From positions 62,001 through 126,000 of the forward strand of contig NZ_QNUL01000010.1 in NCBI RefSeq assembly GCF_003383615.1: a stretch of 64,000 nucleotides of DNA, in the 5' to 3' direction. Shown in pieces: positions 42,846 to 51,686 of this stretch. Numbering within the stretch: position 1 is the stretch's first letter; each line of letters opens with the position of its first letter. This DNA comes from Dyadobacter luteus (GTDB lineage Bacteria > Bacteroidota > Bacteroidia > Cytophagales > Spirosomataceae). A program made the translations under genes and the position numbers. The notes under the pieces were generated by a model. It had not been told where the DNA came from, made no database searches, and was given only the letters and a program-made list of their open reading frames with translations.

Positions 42846-44870
42846 CTAATCTACAAACCTTACTCTTCCTTTACCTGCTTTCTCTGCCAGATCTTTCAGA
42901 TCGTAGTATTTCAAAACGCCATACAGCACATTGGAATACACATCCCGTTGCAACGGATTGCTTACAATCTCATCAAAGGATTTGATCGATCCCGAAATCT
43001 CGGCGGAGTGAATATCCGTATTGAGATAAGCAACATGTACAGCGGCAGGCCCGTACACGCCGTTCGCCCTAAGCACTACATTTCGGCCCTTCATACGGGA
43101 TTCATTTTTAACAAAAGCGACGACTGAGTGAATATCCGTCACACGCTGCCCCATAATGGGTTTACCAATGTGCATACTGATCATGGCGTTTCTGTATTCT
43201 TTGTTCCAATACTTTGTATCATTCAGTTCTGCCGGATCGGTCGTTTCACCTTTTCCTCTTAAATCCGCCAATACTACTATATCTCCCCTGTTTACAAAAG
43301 CTTCCAGCGACTTTTCGTCTCTCATCACCTCTGACTTTCCATCTTCATTCAGAAGAATTACAACATTGTCGTTTTTTGATGTTTGTTCAGGATAAATAAC
43401 CAGAACAGGTACCGGCATCTCTCCTGCGCTCACCAACTGGTATTTATTCAGTGTATAATTTCTGGCAGCAACAGTTCCCGTTGGTTCTGCTGAAACAGGA
43501 TTTTTGTTTTCTGTAAGCCCGAGTAATTCCTGTACCTTTTCTCGAATCACTTTGTCGTTCTGTTTCAAAAATGCTGCCCGCCGGGAAGCCAGCAACTTAC
43601 TTTCTATACTGTTTTCAGCAGGAATGGATACATTCTCAGGAAAGTCTTTGAGCAACTGACCTGTCGCACCCGTCCACAATTCTTTCTCAGGAACAGTATT
43701 GGCTGCCATCTCCTGCACAGATTTTTTATCCTGAAAAAACCATTGGCGAAACCAGGATGCGGCAGCTTCCCTTTTTGGTCTGGGCATGCCATGTCCCGTT
43801 TCCGCAGTGAACATTCCTACTTTTTCTTTTTGACCTAAAACAGCATAAGCGGCATTCAGCTCACTGAACGTTTGCTGCGCCCCCCAGTAATCAACAAAGT
43901 CATACAATCCGGACATAATCAGTAATGGCTTCGGCGCGAACATCAGCAGGAAGTCTCCGATTTCAAGCCCCTCTCTTCCCTCGTAAGGAATATGCTGACA
44001 GCCATCTGAAGGACCATTCAGTTCCAATACCCGCTCACGCTTAGACACATAACTGCATACTACTGCCACTTTAATCCGGTCGTCCAGTCCAAGTATATAA
44101 GTCGTTTGTGTTCCTCCTCCCGAGCTGCCAATACATCCCAGCCGTGTCGGATCAATCTCTTTTCTGGTTTCGAGGTAGTCCAGTGCACGGTGATTGTCCC
44201 AATATTCCATTGCCGCTACGCTTGTTCCTGTCAGATTCGCACCTGCATTCAGCAAAGTATGTTCCGTCGTAGCACCTCTGGTAGCAGGCTTTCCCGCATC
44301 ATCCAGTAACTGTACTCTTTCACCCTGTCCTATGGGATCCACTGCCAGCACAGCCATTCCATTTTGTACCAGCGTGATAGCAGCCCGCTGCTCAGAGGCT
44401 TTGCCAGCCATGCCGTGCCCGGCCAACAGCATTACCGCTGGAACAGGACCCGTTGCCTCTGGCAGATATAGATTCGCTGCAACCAACCGTCCCGGTTTAC
44501 TTTCAAACACAATATTTTCAACAGAATAACCTTCAAATTGTTTGCGGGCGATCACCTTGGCATTCAAAGAGGATTTGGAAGGAAAACTTCCCGCTATGTT
44601 TTTATAGGAAGACCTTACCTTTTCTCTGTATGCCTCCATACTTTTTGCAGATGAAAGCGCCTTTTGAAACTGCTCGTTCCTATGTACATACTGGGCATGA
44701 ACATCACGCATCAGATAGGCATTATACGCCAGATTGTTCTTCCACGCCAGCGCATTGTCCTGCGCCGTCGCAACTGTCATCCCAAAAAGAAAAACCGGAA
44801 TGCATACCGCACCCCGGATCAATCCGGCAGACAGCAGCCTGCCGGATTTGTGAATATTTTCAAAAAGCAT
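42846..44870 (-). CDS. Secreted two-domain alpha/beta-hydrolase (acetyl xylan esterase-like)
   Basis: A 674-residue secreted protein (hydrophobic signal to about residue 36). Residues about 110-395 are an alpha/beta-hydrolase of the acetyl xylan esterase / cephalosporin deacetylase type: LLAGHGMAGKASEQRAA oxyanion region, nucleophile S250 in GCIGSSGGGTQ, an acid in LYDFVDYWGA and the histidine in TAETGHGMPRPKREA. Residues about 430-674 look like a second, degenerate hydrolase-like domain without a clear serine motif. It follows susD by one base, so it is the third gene of that locus and probably deacetylates the imported glycan. Confidence 0.8.
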   Translation of the reverse strand: MLFENIHKSGRLLSAGLIRGAVCIPVFLFGMTVATAQDNALAWKNNLAYNAYLMRDVHAQYVHRNEQFQKALSSAKSMEAYREKVRSSYKNIAGSFPSKSSLNAKVIARKQFEGYSVENIVFESKPGRLVAANLYLPEATGPVPAVMLLAGHGMAGKASEQRAAITLVQNGMAVLAVDPIGQGERVQLLDDAGKPATRGATTEHTLLNAGANLTGTSVAAMEYWDNHRALDYLETRKEIDPTRLGCIGSSGGGTQTTYILGLDDRIKVAVVCSYVSKRERVLELNGPSDGCQHIPYEGREGLEIGDFLLMFAPKPLLIMSGLYDFVDYWGAQQTFSELNAAYAVLGQKEKVGMFTAETGHGMPRPKREAAASWFRQWFFQDKKSVQEMAANTVPEKELWTGATGQLLKDFPENVSIPAENSIESKLLASRRAAFLKQNDKVIREKVQELLGLTENKNPVSAEPTGTVAARNYTLNKYQLVSAGEMPVPVLVIYPEQTSKNDNVVILLNEDGKSEVMRDEKSLEAFVNRGDIVVLADLRGKGETTDPAELNDTKYWNKEYRNAMISMHIGKPIMGQRVTDIHSVVAFVKNESRMKGRNVVLRANGVYGPAAVHVAYLNTDIHSAEISGSIKSFDEIVSNPLQRDVYSNVLYGVLKYYDLKDLAEKAGKGRVRFVD

Positions 44871-44871
44871 C

Positions 44872-46554
44872 CTAGTTGTAACCCGGGTTTTGTTTGAACT
44901 CGTCTTTGTTGCTTACAGCATCCAGCTGAACCTGTGGAATCGGACGTAACATGTGGTGTTCTTTGATATTACCTTTCGCATCGTTATTGTACTTCTGCAC
45001 ATAGCTAATCAGCTTATTGGTGCGTTTCAGATCATACCATCTGAAAAGTTCACCTGCAAACTCCCGTGCACGCTCGTCCAGAATGAAATCAATGTTGAGA
45101 TCTTTCGCAGCAATTTCCATGTCTGCCTCTTTACCTGCTACCGCACGTTTTTTACGAAGGTCGTTTACATACTTCAATGCTTCAGCTGGATTGGTAGTCA
45201 TCAATGCCTCAGCAGCGATCAGGTACATTTCAGCGATACGAATCACAAAACCATCTCTTGAACTCCACTCCTGGTTCGCAGTCAAACGGGTCGGATCCAT
45301 AAACTTACTCAACTGAATAAACTGTGATCTTGTCTGGAGCGTGCCATCAGTCTTGTACATGGTATTGCGGTCATAAATTTTGTATCTGTCTGCAGCATTC
45401 GCGATTTGTGCCGGTGTCGCAGCCGATTTCAAAAACAACATGGAAGTATCTCCCAATGCCATTTTGGAATATCCCGTTACCGTACCTGCTTTCAGATTTG
45501 CCATATTGGCTTTCCACACTGTTTGGAATGAACCATGGTAACGTTGATCCACATTTTCATTGAACAGATCCAACAAGTGCAAGGTAGGCACATAACGCTG
45601 ATACGGACGACCATAAGCCACTGAGCGCTCCATACCGGGTTGTTTGTCGTATACCATGATGTAGTGCAGGTGGCTGTTATTTCCTTTTCCAGCGGCAAGG
45701 TCAAAATCGCCGTTCATCGTATCGTCGTTGGTGTAATTCACATAATATATCACCTCCGAGTTGGTTCCCCCTTCGGAATTGTTCATTGCCCACAATGATT
45801 TAAAATCACTGAATAGCGTGTAACGATTCGTACCAATCACTTCCTTAGCCAATTTCGCAGCCTCAGCGTATAATGCTGCATCATTGGTAGAACTTGCACG
45901 AGTCAGGCACATACGGGCTTTAAATGCCTTTGCCACATCCTGTGTAATACGACCTGTTGTCGATTTCTGAGCGGCAAGATTCGTAATGGCAATATTCAGA
46001 TCATCAAAAATAACCTTATAAAAATCAGCTACACTTGAACGTTTTGCTGTCCTTACGATACCAACTGTAGGTTCTGTAGAAAGTACTACATCACCCCAAG
46101 TTTCAGTGATCAGCCATAGATAATGGGCACGAAGAAAACGTACTTCCCCTTCATATTGCTTATTAAGTGCTTCACTCAAAACAGGTGACGGAAGTAATTT
46201 CAACGTCGTGTTACATATATTGAGCGCTTTATACAAATGTGCCCAGTAGTCTTTCAAATTAGTTTGCGCACCGTTCAGGTCGACGGTATAATCCGATATC
46301 TGGTTTGCTTTATTATCGCCGCCTCTCAGGAAAAGATCTGTTCCGGTTTCGGCAAAAGCAGATGGAAACTCTTTGCCATACCACAACCTGGTGGCAGAAT
46401 AACTAGCATTCACAGATGCAGTAATGCCCAGTTCAGTTTTAAAAAATGTTTCTTCAGTCAGACCACTTTTATTTGTTTCCTTCAGGTAATCTTCACAAGA
46501 GGTTAAACCTACAAGTGATGCTGCCATGCAAAGTGCTATTATTTTAGTTTTCAT
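44872..46554 (-). CDS. SusD/RagB-family nutrient-binding lipoprotein
   Basis: The surface lipoprotein that caps the SusC transporter and binds glycan. It is 560 residues. The signal MKTKIIALCMAASLVGLTSC has a good lipobox (LTSC). SusD markers include FLRAHYLWLITETWGDV, a TPR-rich middle (AKAFKARMCLTRA, EAAKLAKEVIG), IAEMYLIAAEALMTTNPAEALKYVNDLRKKR and the C-terminal FAGELFRWYDLKRT with HHMLRPIPQVQLDAV. It pairs with the upstream susC and precedes the esterase-like gene. Confidence 0.95.
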   Translation of the reverse strand: MKTKIIALCMAASLVGLTSCEDYLKETNKSGLTEETFFKTELGITASVNASYSATRLWYGKEFPSAFAETGTDLFLRGGDNKANQISDYTVDLNGAQTNLKDYWAHLYKALNICNTTLKLLPSPVLSEALNKQYEGEVRFLRAHYLWLITETWGDVVLSTEPTVGIVRTAKRSSVADFYKVIFDDLNIAITNLAAQKSTTGRITQDVAKAFKARMCLTRASSTNDAALYAEAAKLAKEVIGTNRYTLFSDFKSLWAMNNSEGGTNSEVIYYVNYTNDDTMNGDFDLAAGKGNNSHLHYIMVYDKQPGMERSVAYGRPYQRYVPTLHLLDLFNENVDQRYHGSFQTVWKANMANLKAGTVTGYSKMALGDTSMLFLKSAATPAQIANAADRYKIYDRNTMYKTDGTLQTRSQFIQLSKFMDPTRLTANQEWSSRDGFVIRIAEMYLIAAEALMTTNPAEALKYVNDLRKKRAVAGKEADMEIAAKDLNIDFILDERAREFAGELFRWYDLKRTNKLISYVQKYNNDAKGNIKEHHMLRPIPQVQLDAVSNKDEFKQNPGYN

Positions 46555-46600
46555 TAGAATGTCGTTTTAAATACTATACTTCTTTTCAGCTACTACCAGA

Positions 46601-49600
46601 CTAAAGGTCGATGTTTACACCAAAAATCATCTGCTTCACAAGTGGGAAACTCAAATCGCCACCACGCTCCGGATCGTAATCTTTGATCTTACTGAAAGTG
46701 AAATAGTTCTGTAGTGTACTGTATACTCTTACCCTTCCAACGCCCAGTTTTTTAGTCAATCCTGATGGAATATTATACCCCAAAGAAACATCACGTATTT
46801 TCAGGAACGAGCCATCTACAAAACCCAAAGTAGACTGATACAGGTAGTTGGTTGTAGAATACGAGCTGTTAGGTCTTGGATGTGAGTTGGTTGGATTCTC
46901 AGGAGTCCAGTAATCTACATTAGAGGAGTTTTCCAATGCACTTGGTTTGTAAGAACCTGCATTGTATTCGTAATTGATAAACTGACCCACACGGGCAAAT
47001 ACAAACACGCTCAGGTCGAATCCTTTGTACTCAAAATGGTTATTAACACCAATTGAGAACTTTGGTACCTGGGAGAAAGTAGTACGGTCGCCCGGATCTA
47101 CAACTCCATTGCCGTTCATGTCTGCTACCTTCACATCACCTGGCTTGTTATTTCCAAACGCCTTCGCAGCCTCTTCTTCACCCAACTGCCAGATGCCTAT
47201 TTTCTTATAATCGTAGAATACTTTGGTAGGTTCTCCCACAAACCAGCGATTGGCTTCATTGCGGGTCACCCCACTGTTCAGTGCTACAATTTTCTCACGG
47301 TTCAGCGTAAAAGTATAGTCTGTCGACCAATTAAATGATTTAGCGTTGATATTCTGGGAGTTCAAAGAAATCTCAATACCTCTGTTCTGTACTTGGCCAA
47401 CATTTTCTAACACGTCGATGTAGCCAGTATGCGTTGGAAGCAAACTTGGCAATAAAAGATCTCTTGTATTAGATTGATAAAGCTCGATGTTACCTGCAAT
47501 ACGATTTCGTAAAAGTCCGAAGTCCAAACCAATGTTCCATGTTCCTGTAGTTTCCCAGGTGAGAATTCGATTTGGCAGTACATTAGGGTAGTATCCAACT
47601 GCTGAGCTGGTACCGAAAGCATAAGAGGAAAGACCCAATCCTCCCATAGTGATATACGGATCAATCGTGGCATTACCTGATCTTCCCCAGCTTACCCGTA
47701 ACTTAAGATCATTGATTACATTACTATTTTGTAAAAATGGTTCTTCAATAATTCTCCATGCCCCCGAAACAGAGGGAAAGTACCCCCACTTATTGCCTTC
47801 GGAAAAGACCGATGATCCATCAGCGCGAAGAGACGCCTGAAATATATATTTGTTATTCAGCTTATAGTTTACCCGTCCGAAAAACGAAGAAATCTGGGTT
47901 TTACGAAGACGACTTCCAATCATCTTGGAAATTGTATTCGAGTTCAGATCATAAAAGGAAGTAAGCCTGGATCCCTGGTTATCACCCGAAGCATTGAACT
48001 CTTCCAATGAAGTACCTAATGAACTCGTTCCTAATAAACCCTGAATCTGGTGTATTCCTATAGTTTTGTTATAGTTCAGGGTATTTTCCCAGGTGTAGTT
48101 GAGAACATTATTTAGTTCTACACCTGAGTTAGATTTCCGGCCCGCATTAGCCACTGTATTATAGTCTTTGAAGTATCCTCTGCGAAAATCACTTATGTCC
48201 AAGCCAATTGTTGACTTCGCAATCAGATCGTCCGTAATTTTTACATCAATATAAGCAGATGAGAACAAGCGTTTATCTCTGATGTTATTCACAAATACAC
48301 CTGGCTGCTCATCTGCCAGCGGAGTAAACTGCGCACTATAGCCCGGTGCTGGGTTAAGAATCAATGAACCGTCATCATTGAAGGCTTTCGCAATCGGAAG
48401 AATCTTATTCGCCATGTTCAGAGGATTGTCTCTTTTATCCTGGTTTTTGAAAGAATAAATCGCACTTACCCCCACACGGAATCTGTTGTTGAACTTATGG
48501 TCAACACTTAGTTTTCCATTCAATCTTCTGTATACATCGTCTTTCAGCAGACCCTTGTCCTTTTGAAAACCGAAAGAGGTCGCAAATGTCGTTTTTTCAT
48601 TACCTCCGGTCAGGTTCACTTCATAGTTTTGCATTAGTCCTGTGTGGAAGATATAGCTCTGCCAGTCTTCAAACTGCCCCGATCTCAGGTATTCCAGCTC
48701 GGTTACCTGGAAAATATCTTCGTCCTTTCTGTATACATTACCGTTGGTAGTTCTGTATGCTTCGCGTTTCTGCTGCGCATATTCCTCGCCGTTCATCATG
48801 CGGGGATACAGTGCCTTCGTATTTACCGAAACAAAAGAGTTAACAGACAAACTCGATTTTCCTGACGCACCTCTTTTTGTTGTAATGATAATAACACCAT
48901 TCGCTCCACGTGTACCATAAATCGCAGTGGACGCTACGTCTTTCAGTACTTCTACAGACGCAATATCCGTTGGGTTGATATCTACAAAAGAGCCATAAGG
49001 AATGCCGTCTACCAGTACAAGCGGCCCGTTATCAGCTTTCAAGGAACGGTTACCACGCAATACGATATTGATGTTAGCCCCCGGCTGACCGCTGGCCTGA
49101 GTGATGTCTATACCGGAAACTTTCCCCTGCAATGAGCGTAGCGCATTGGTAGTAGGAATGGCTGTAATATCTTTCGATTTCACTGATGTAATCGCACCTG
49201 TTACGTCACTCTTTTTCATCGTTCCGTAACCTACCACCACGATTTCTTCCAAAGCCTTGGTATCGGGCAATAGCTTCACATCCAAAATAGAACGGTTACC
49301 AACCTGTATTTCCTGAGACAAATAACCCACGTAAGAAAACACAAGCGTTTCATTGCCAGACGGAATGGTCAGTTTAAAAACCCCGTTCACGTCCGACGTT
49401 GCCCCGGTGGTAGTTCCTTTCAGCAACACACTCACACCCGGCAGCTCCTCACCATTGTCGCCGGTTACCTTTCCACTCACCTCAAATACAGCGATACTCT
49501 TATCACTGACGTGACGGGTCACTTTCAATTCGACTCCCGCATAGACCTGTGGGCTGCTAAGTAGCAGCACGCCACTTAGGATCAGGAAGCCGAGGGCTGA

Positions 49601-49624
49601 GGCACTTTGTAGTGTTCTTAACAT
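46601..49624 (-). CDS. SusC/RagA-family TonB-linked outer membrane transporter
   Basis: A 1007-residue TonB-dependent transporter that imports oligosaccharides with its SusD partner. Domain order: signal (to about residue 29), carboxypeptidase-regulatory-like domain (GKVTGDNGEELPGVSVLLKGTTTG), TonB-box region EEIVVVGYGTMKKSDVTGA, plug (LQGKVSGIDITQASGQPGANINIVLRG, SVEVLKDVASTAIYGTRGANGVI) and a 22-strand barrel. The C-terminus RVRVYSTLQNYFTFSKIKDYDPE is typical. An operator-like palindrome lies 270 bases upstream. Confidence 0.95.
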   Translation of the reverse strand: MLRTLQSASALGFLILSGVLLLSSPQVYAGVELKVTRHVSDKSIAVFEVSGKVTGDNGEELPGVSVLLKGTTTGATSDVNGVFKLTIPSGNETLVFSYVGYLSQEIQVGNRSILDVKLLPDTKALEEIVVVGYGTMKKSDVTGAITSVKSKDITAIPTTNALRSLQGKVSGIDITQASGQPGANINIVLRGNRSLKADNGPLVLVDGIPYGSFVDINPTDIASVEVLKDVASTAIYGTRGANGVIIITTKRGASGKSSLSVNSFVSVNTKALYPRMMNGEEYAQQKREAYRTTNGNVYRKDEDIFQVTELEYLRSGQFEDWQSYIFHTGLMQNYEVNLTGGNEKTTFATSFGFQKDKGLLKDDVYRRLNGKLSVDHKFNNRFRVGVSAIYSFKNQDKRDNPLNMANKILPIAKAFNDDGSLILNPAPGYSAQFTPLADEQPGVFVNNIRDKRLFSSAYIDVKITDDLIAKSTIGLDISDFRRGYFKDYNTVANAGRKSNSGVELNNVLNYTWENTLNYNKTIGIHQIQGLLGTSSLGTSLEEFNASGDNQGSRLTSFYDLNSNTISKMIGSRLRKTQISSFFGRVNYKLNNKYIFQASLRADGSSVFSEGNKWGYFPSVSGAWRIIEEPFLQNSNVINDLKLRVSWGRSGNATIDPYITMGGLGLSSYAFGTSSAVGYYPNVLPNRILTWETTGTWNIGLDFGLLRNRIAGNIELYQSNTRDLLLPSLLPTHTGYIDVLENVGQVQNRGIEISLNSQNINAKSFNWSTDYTFTLNREKIVALNSGVTRNEANRWFVGEPTKVFYDYKKIGIWQLGEEEAAKAFGNNKPGDVKVADMNGNGVVDPGDRTTFSQVPKFSIGVNNHFEYKGFDLSVFVFARVGQFINYEYNAGSYKPSALENSSNVDYWTPENPTNSHPRPNSSYSTTNYLYQSTLGFVDGSFLKIRDVSLGYNIPSGLTKKLGVGRVRVYSTLQNYFTFSKIKDYDPERGGDLSFPLVKQMIFGVNIDL

Positions 49625-49893
49625 ACAGTCATTACAGTTTAATTTATTCTATTTATTAATGCTTAATTCATATTCGAAACAGTCTGCTTTTTCAGGTTCA
49701 TCAAGCCTTCCGGTAGGGAATAACATTGATTATCAGGCAGGCAAATTTGGGTAATGAGTTTTAAGCGAATGAAATGTGATCAAATCAAGAATCCGGATTT
49801 TGAAGACCGTTTGTCATCTTTCATTGATAAAGGGAAGATGACAGAGCACTCGGAATAAGTCAAAAAAATATCAATATTTTTTTATGCAATCGT

Positions 49894-49913
49894 TATCGGG
49901 AACGTTGCCAAAA
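49894..49913. promoter_or_regulatory. LacI-type operator candidate upstream of susC
   Basis: The sequence TATCGGGAACGTTGCCAAAA matches the ideal palindrome TATCGGTAACGTTACCGATA at 16 of 20 positions, with a central CG as LacI-family operators require. The same half-sites occur upstream of the susC gene at 59331, next to the LacI-type regulator gene. Confidence 0.6.
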
Positions 49914-49968
49914 TGGTGCTGTTCTGCTTTTTTATTGGATTATTTAGAAGAAATAAACCTTTTGAACC

Positions 49969-49976
49969 CAAAAATA
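49969..49976 (-). promoter_or_regulatory. Candidate -7 element (TATTTTTG) for susC locus
   Basis: The plus strand reads CAAAAATA, that is TATTTTTG on the minus strand. It lies 345 bases upstream of susC, just upstream of the operator-like palindrome, so a bound repressor would block elongation. Confidence 0.4.
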
Positions 49977-50093
49977 CATTTTCGGTCACTTGGAAATAAT
50001 TGTACTTAAGTAATATTTACCATAACACTTCATTCTTAGAAGGAGTACAATTTGTAACCTTCATCGTATTAATTGTTCTTTTTTAAGACACGC

Positions 50094-50129
50094 AAAAAAA
50101 CAGACAGACCTGTATAAGTCTGCCTGTTT
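50094..50129 (-). terminator. Rho-independent terminator of GH76 gene
   Basis: On the minus strand AAACAGGCAGAC pairs with GTCTGTCTGTTT (one G-T or mismatch pair) around an eight-base loop and runs into a seven-T tract. It lies 58 bases past the GH76 stop. Confidence 0.85.
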
Positions 50130-50186
50130 AAACCTGAAAGTATTTAAATTATAAAAGCCTCTGGAACCGAAATAGCTTTAAATGGG

Positions 50187-51269
50187 TCAGCGAAGTTGTG
50201 ATAAGCGTTCGAGCCGGGCGTACATTTCCATCATGGCTGCCTGGTCAATAAGTCCTTTGTCTTTTTTTACACCAAGCAGATTATTTTCATCACGTTCCTC
50301 TTTCCAGATACGTTCAGAATCTTCAACGATGAAGTGGAATCTGGATTTGTCTTTGTCCACTCTGTACAATGCCTCATAACCTCTCAGCAACACCACATTG
50401 AACCAGTAATGATCAGGTAACTTCCCGTTTTTGTAAAATCGCTTTTCCGCTGCTTTGGCTATTGTTTGGGCTTCCTGAATGTATTTTTTGTCTTTGGTAA
50501 TTTCATATAATAATACGTTGGATTCCAGCATCGTACCGGTATTGTATGTGTATTGTGCTGAATCGATCTTCATGGATGGAATTTTGATCGCATCCCAATA
50601 AATTCCGTTGGCTGCCCGCAGATGTTTTGTCGTCCAGTCATACAGCTTAATTCCTGTAGTAAGGTATTCTTTCTTTTTAGTGATTTTATAGAGCTGCAGC
50701 GCGATCAGAATCCCCGGACCATTGGAACACGTATTCTTTGTATTCTTCTCGTCCTCTTTCCAATAGAGTCCTCCACCGGCCAACTCGTCATAGCCCGTCA
50801 TCATAAAAGTATATATCTCTTCTGCTTTGTCCAGATACATTTTTTCCTTCGTCCTGTTATAAGCGTCAATGCAAGCGATGGCAATCCATTGGTTATCGTC
50901 ATAAAAGCGCGAGTCCTTGCCTGCACTACTCAGGTACGCCTGGTAACCGGGAGCCGGCGAATCCGTATTATAGTATTTAGCAATAGTATGCAATACAGGT
51001 TTCATCAAATCCTGACCGGGCTGAATCGACTCCACCTCATTCGCTGCCTGGATCAATGCGCACAATGGCCACAGGAAGGAAAAAGGTCGCTCGTTTTTGC
51101 CGTTGGTTTCCAGATACAAGTCCGCTTCCTTATTGTAGAACACCGAATTGATATTTGCCTGAAGCAATGTTATGCGCTTGTTGTAATCTGGTCGATTGGT
51201 TTGTGCTTGCGTGGTGGGTACGAGCACAAACGTCAGAATACAGCTTAAAAGAAAGAGAATCGTCTTCAT
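50187..51269 (-). CDS. GH76-like alpha-1,6-mannanase
   Basis: A secreted 360-residue protein (signal peptide MKTILFLLSCILTFVLVPTTQA) with the (alpha/alpha)6-barrel pattern of glycoside hydrolase family 76, which cuts alpha-1,6-mannan backbones. The paired catalytic aspartates of the family are seen as D124-D125 in RFYDDNQWIAIACIDAYN. Other markers are GGGLYWKEDEKNTKNTCSNGPG and YNTGTMLESNVLLYEIT. GH76 enzymes typically sit in fungal-mannan utilisation loci. Its own terminator separates it from the susC locus downstream, so it may have its own promoter. Confidence 0.82.
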   Translation of the reverse strand: MKTILFLLSCILTFVLVPTTQAQTNRPDYNKRITLLQANINSVFYNKEADLYLETNGKNERPFSFLWPLCALIQAANEVESIQPGQDLMKPVLHTIAKYYNTDSPAPGYQAYLSSAGKDSRFYDDNQWIAIACIDAYNRTKEKMYLDKAEEIYTFMMTGYDELAGGGLYWKEDEKNTKNTCSNGPGILIALQLYKITKKKEYLTTGIKLYDWTTKHLRAANGIYWDAIKIPSMKIDSAQYTYNTGTMLESNVLLYEITKDKKYIQEAQTIAKAAEKRFYKNGKLPDHYWFNVVLLRGYEALYRVDKDKSRFHFIVEDSERIWKEERDENNLLGVKKDKGLIDQAAMMEMYARLERLSQLR

Positions 51270-51377
51270 TGTATGGAGTCAAATAAGACAGTAAAGGAAC
51301 CCAAACTACCTGGTTTACTCACCTGCTCTTGTCCCTGTGAAGTTTTTCAAGACCCCATACAGAACAAAATGACTTGT

Positions 51378-51430
51378 TATTTTGTAAAATATTTTAATAA
51401 AATTTTGTTATTTCAACAAAATACAAAATA
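51378..51430. repeat. Nested AT-rich inverted repeats
   Basis: TATTTTGTA (51378-51386) pairs with TACAAAATA (51422-51430), and ATTTTGTT (51402-51409) with AACAAAAT (51415-51422). The dyad lies just upstream of the second susC promoter and could be an operator or cruciform-prone site. Confidence 0.55.
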
Positions 51431-51433
51431 CTG

Positions 51434-51464
51434 TTTCAAAAGAATAGTACAATACTTACATTTG
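51434..51464 (+). promoter_or_regulatory. Promoter of the second susC locus
   Basis: TACATTTG (51457-51464) is an exact TAnnTTTG -7 element, with TTTC (51434-51437; consensus TTTG) 19 bases before it as the -33 element. It implies a 5' leader of about 215 bases. Confidence 0.6.
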
Positions 51465-51554
51465 GTTATAGAGGTTGTTGTACAAAAACTCACATCACCT
51501 CATCTGTGAAGATTCTATAACCCAAACCCACACTATTTGCCGATAAACCAAAAA

Positions 51555-51584
51555 AGGTGAACGATGCGTCAACATCATTCACCT
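51555..51584 (-). terminator. Hairpin in susC leader with minus-strand terminator features
   Basis: AGGTGAACGATG (51555-51566) pairs with CATCATTCACCT (51573-51584), one mismatch, six-base loop. On the minus strand a six-T run follows, so it would stop antisense transcription. On the plus strand it forms a leader hairpin between promoter and start codon. Confidence 0.55.
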
Positions 51585-51686
51585 CATCAAAAATCCCCCT
51601 CTCTGTGCTGCCGCTAAGAAATCCCTGAAAAGGGATAAGGGAATTATTTTGCCAATTTTTTCTAAACCAACAAAACAAACAAAAGT

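Larger units (their letters stand above)
49625..50186. other. Regulatory intergenic region between susC and GH76 genes
   Basis: 562 bases with no gene. It contains the 20-bp operator-like palindrome (49894-49913), a candidate minus-strand -7 element (49969-49976) and the terminator of the upstream GH76 gene (50094-50129). The rest is AT-rich and unremarkable. Confidence 0.6.
51270..51686. other. Leader region of the second susC locus
   Basis: 417 bases without a gene. It holds a nested AT-rich inverted repeat (51378-51430), a good promoter (51434-51464) and a hairpin at 51555-51584. A short minus-strand open frame here has no family features. Confidence 0.55.

Noticed and set aside
51490..51678. 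62-residue minus-strand frame in the second susC leader
   Set aside because: No family features; it overlaps the promoter, leader hairpin and Shine-Dalgarno region of susC.
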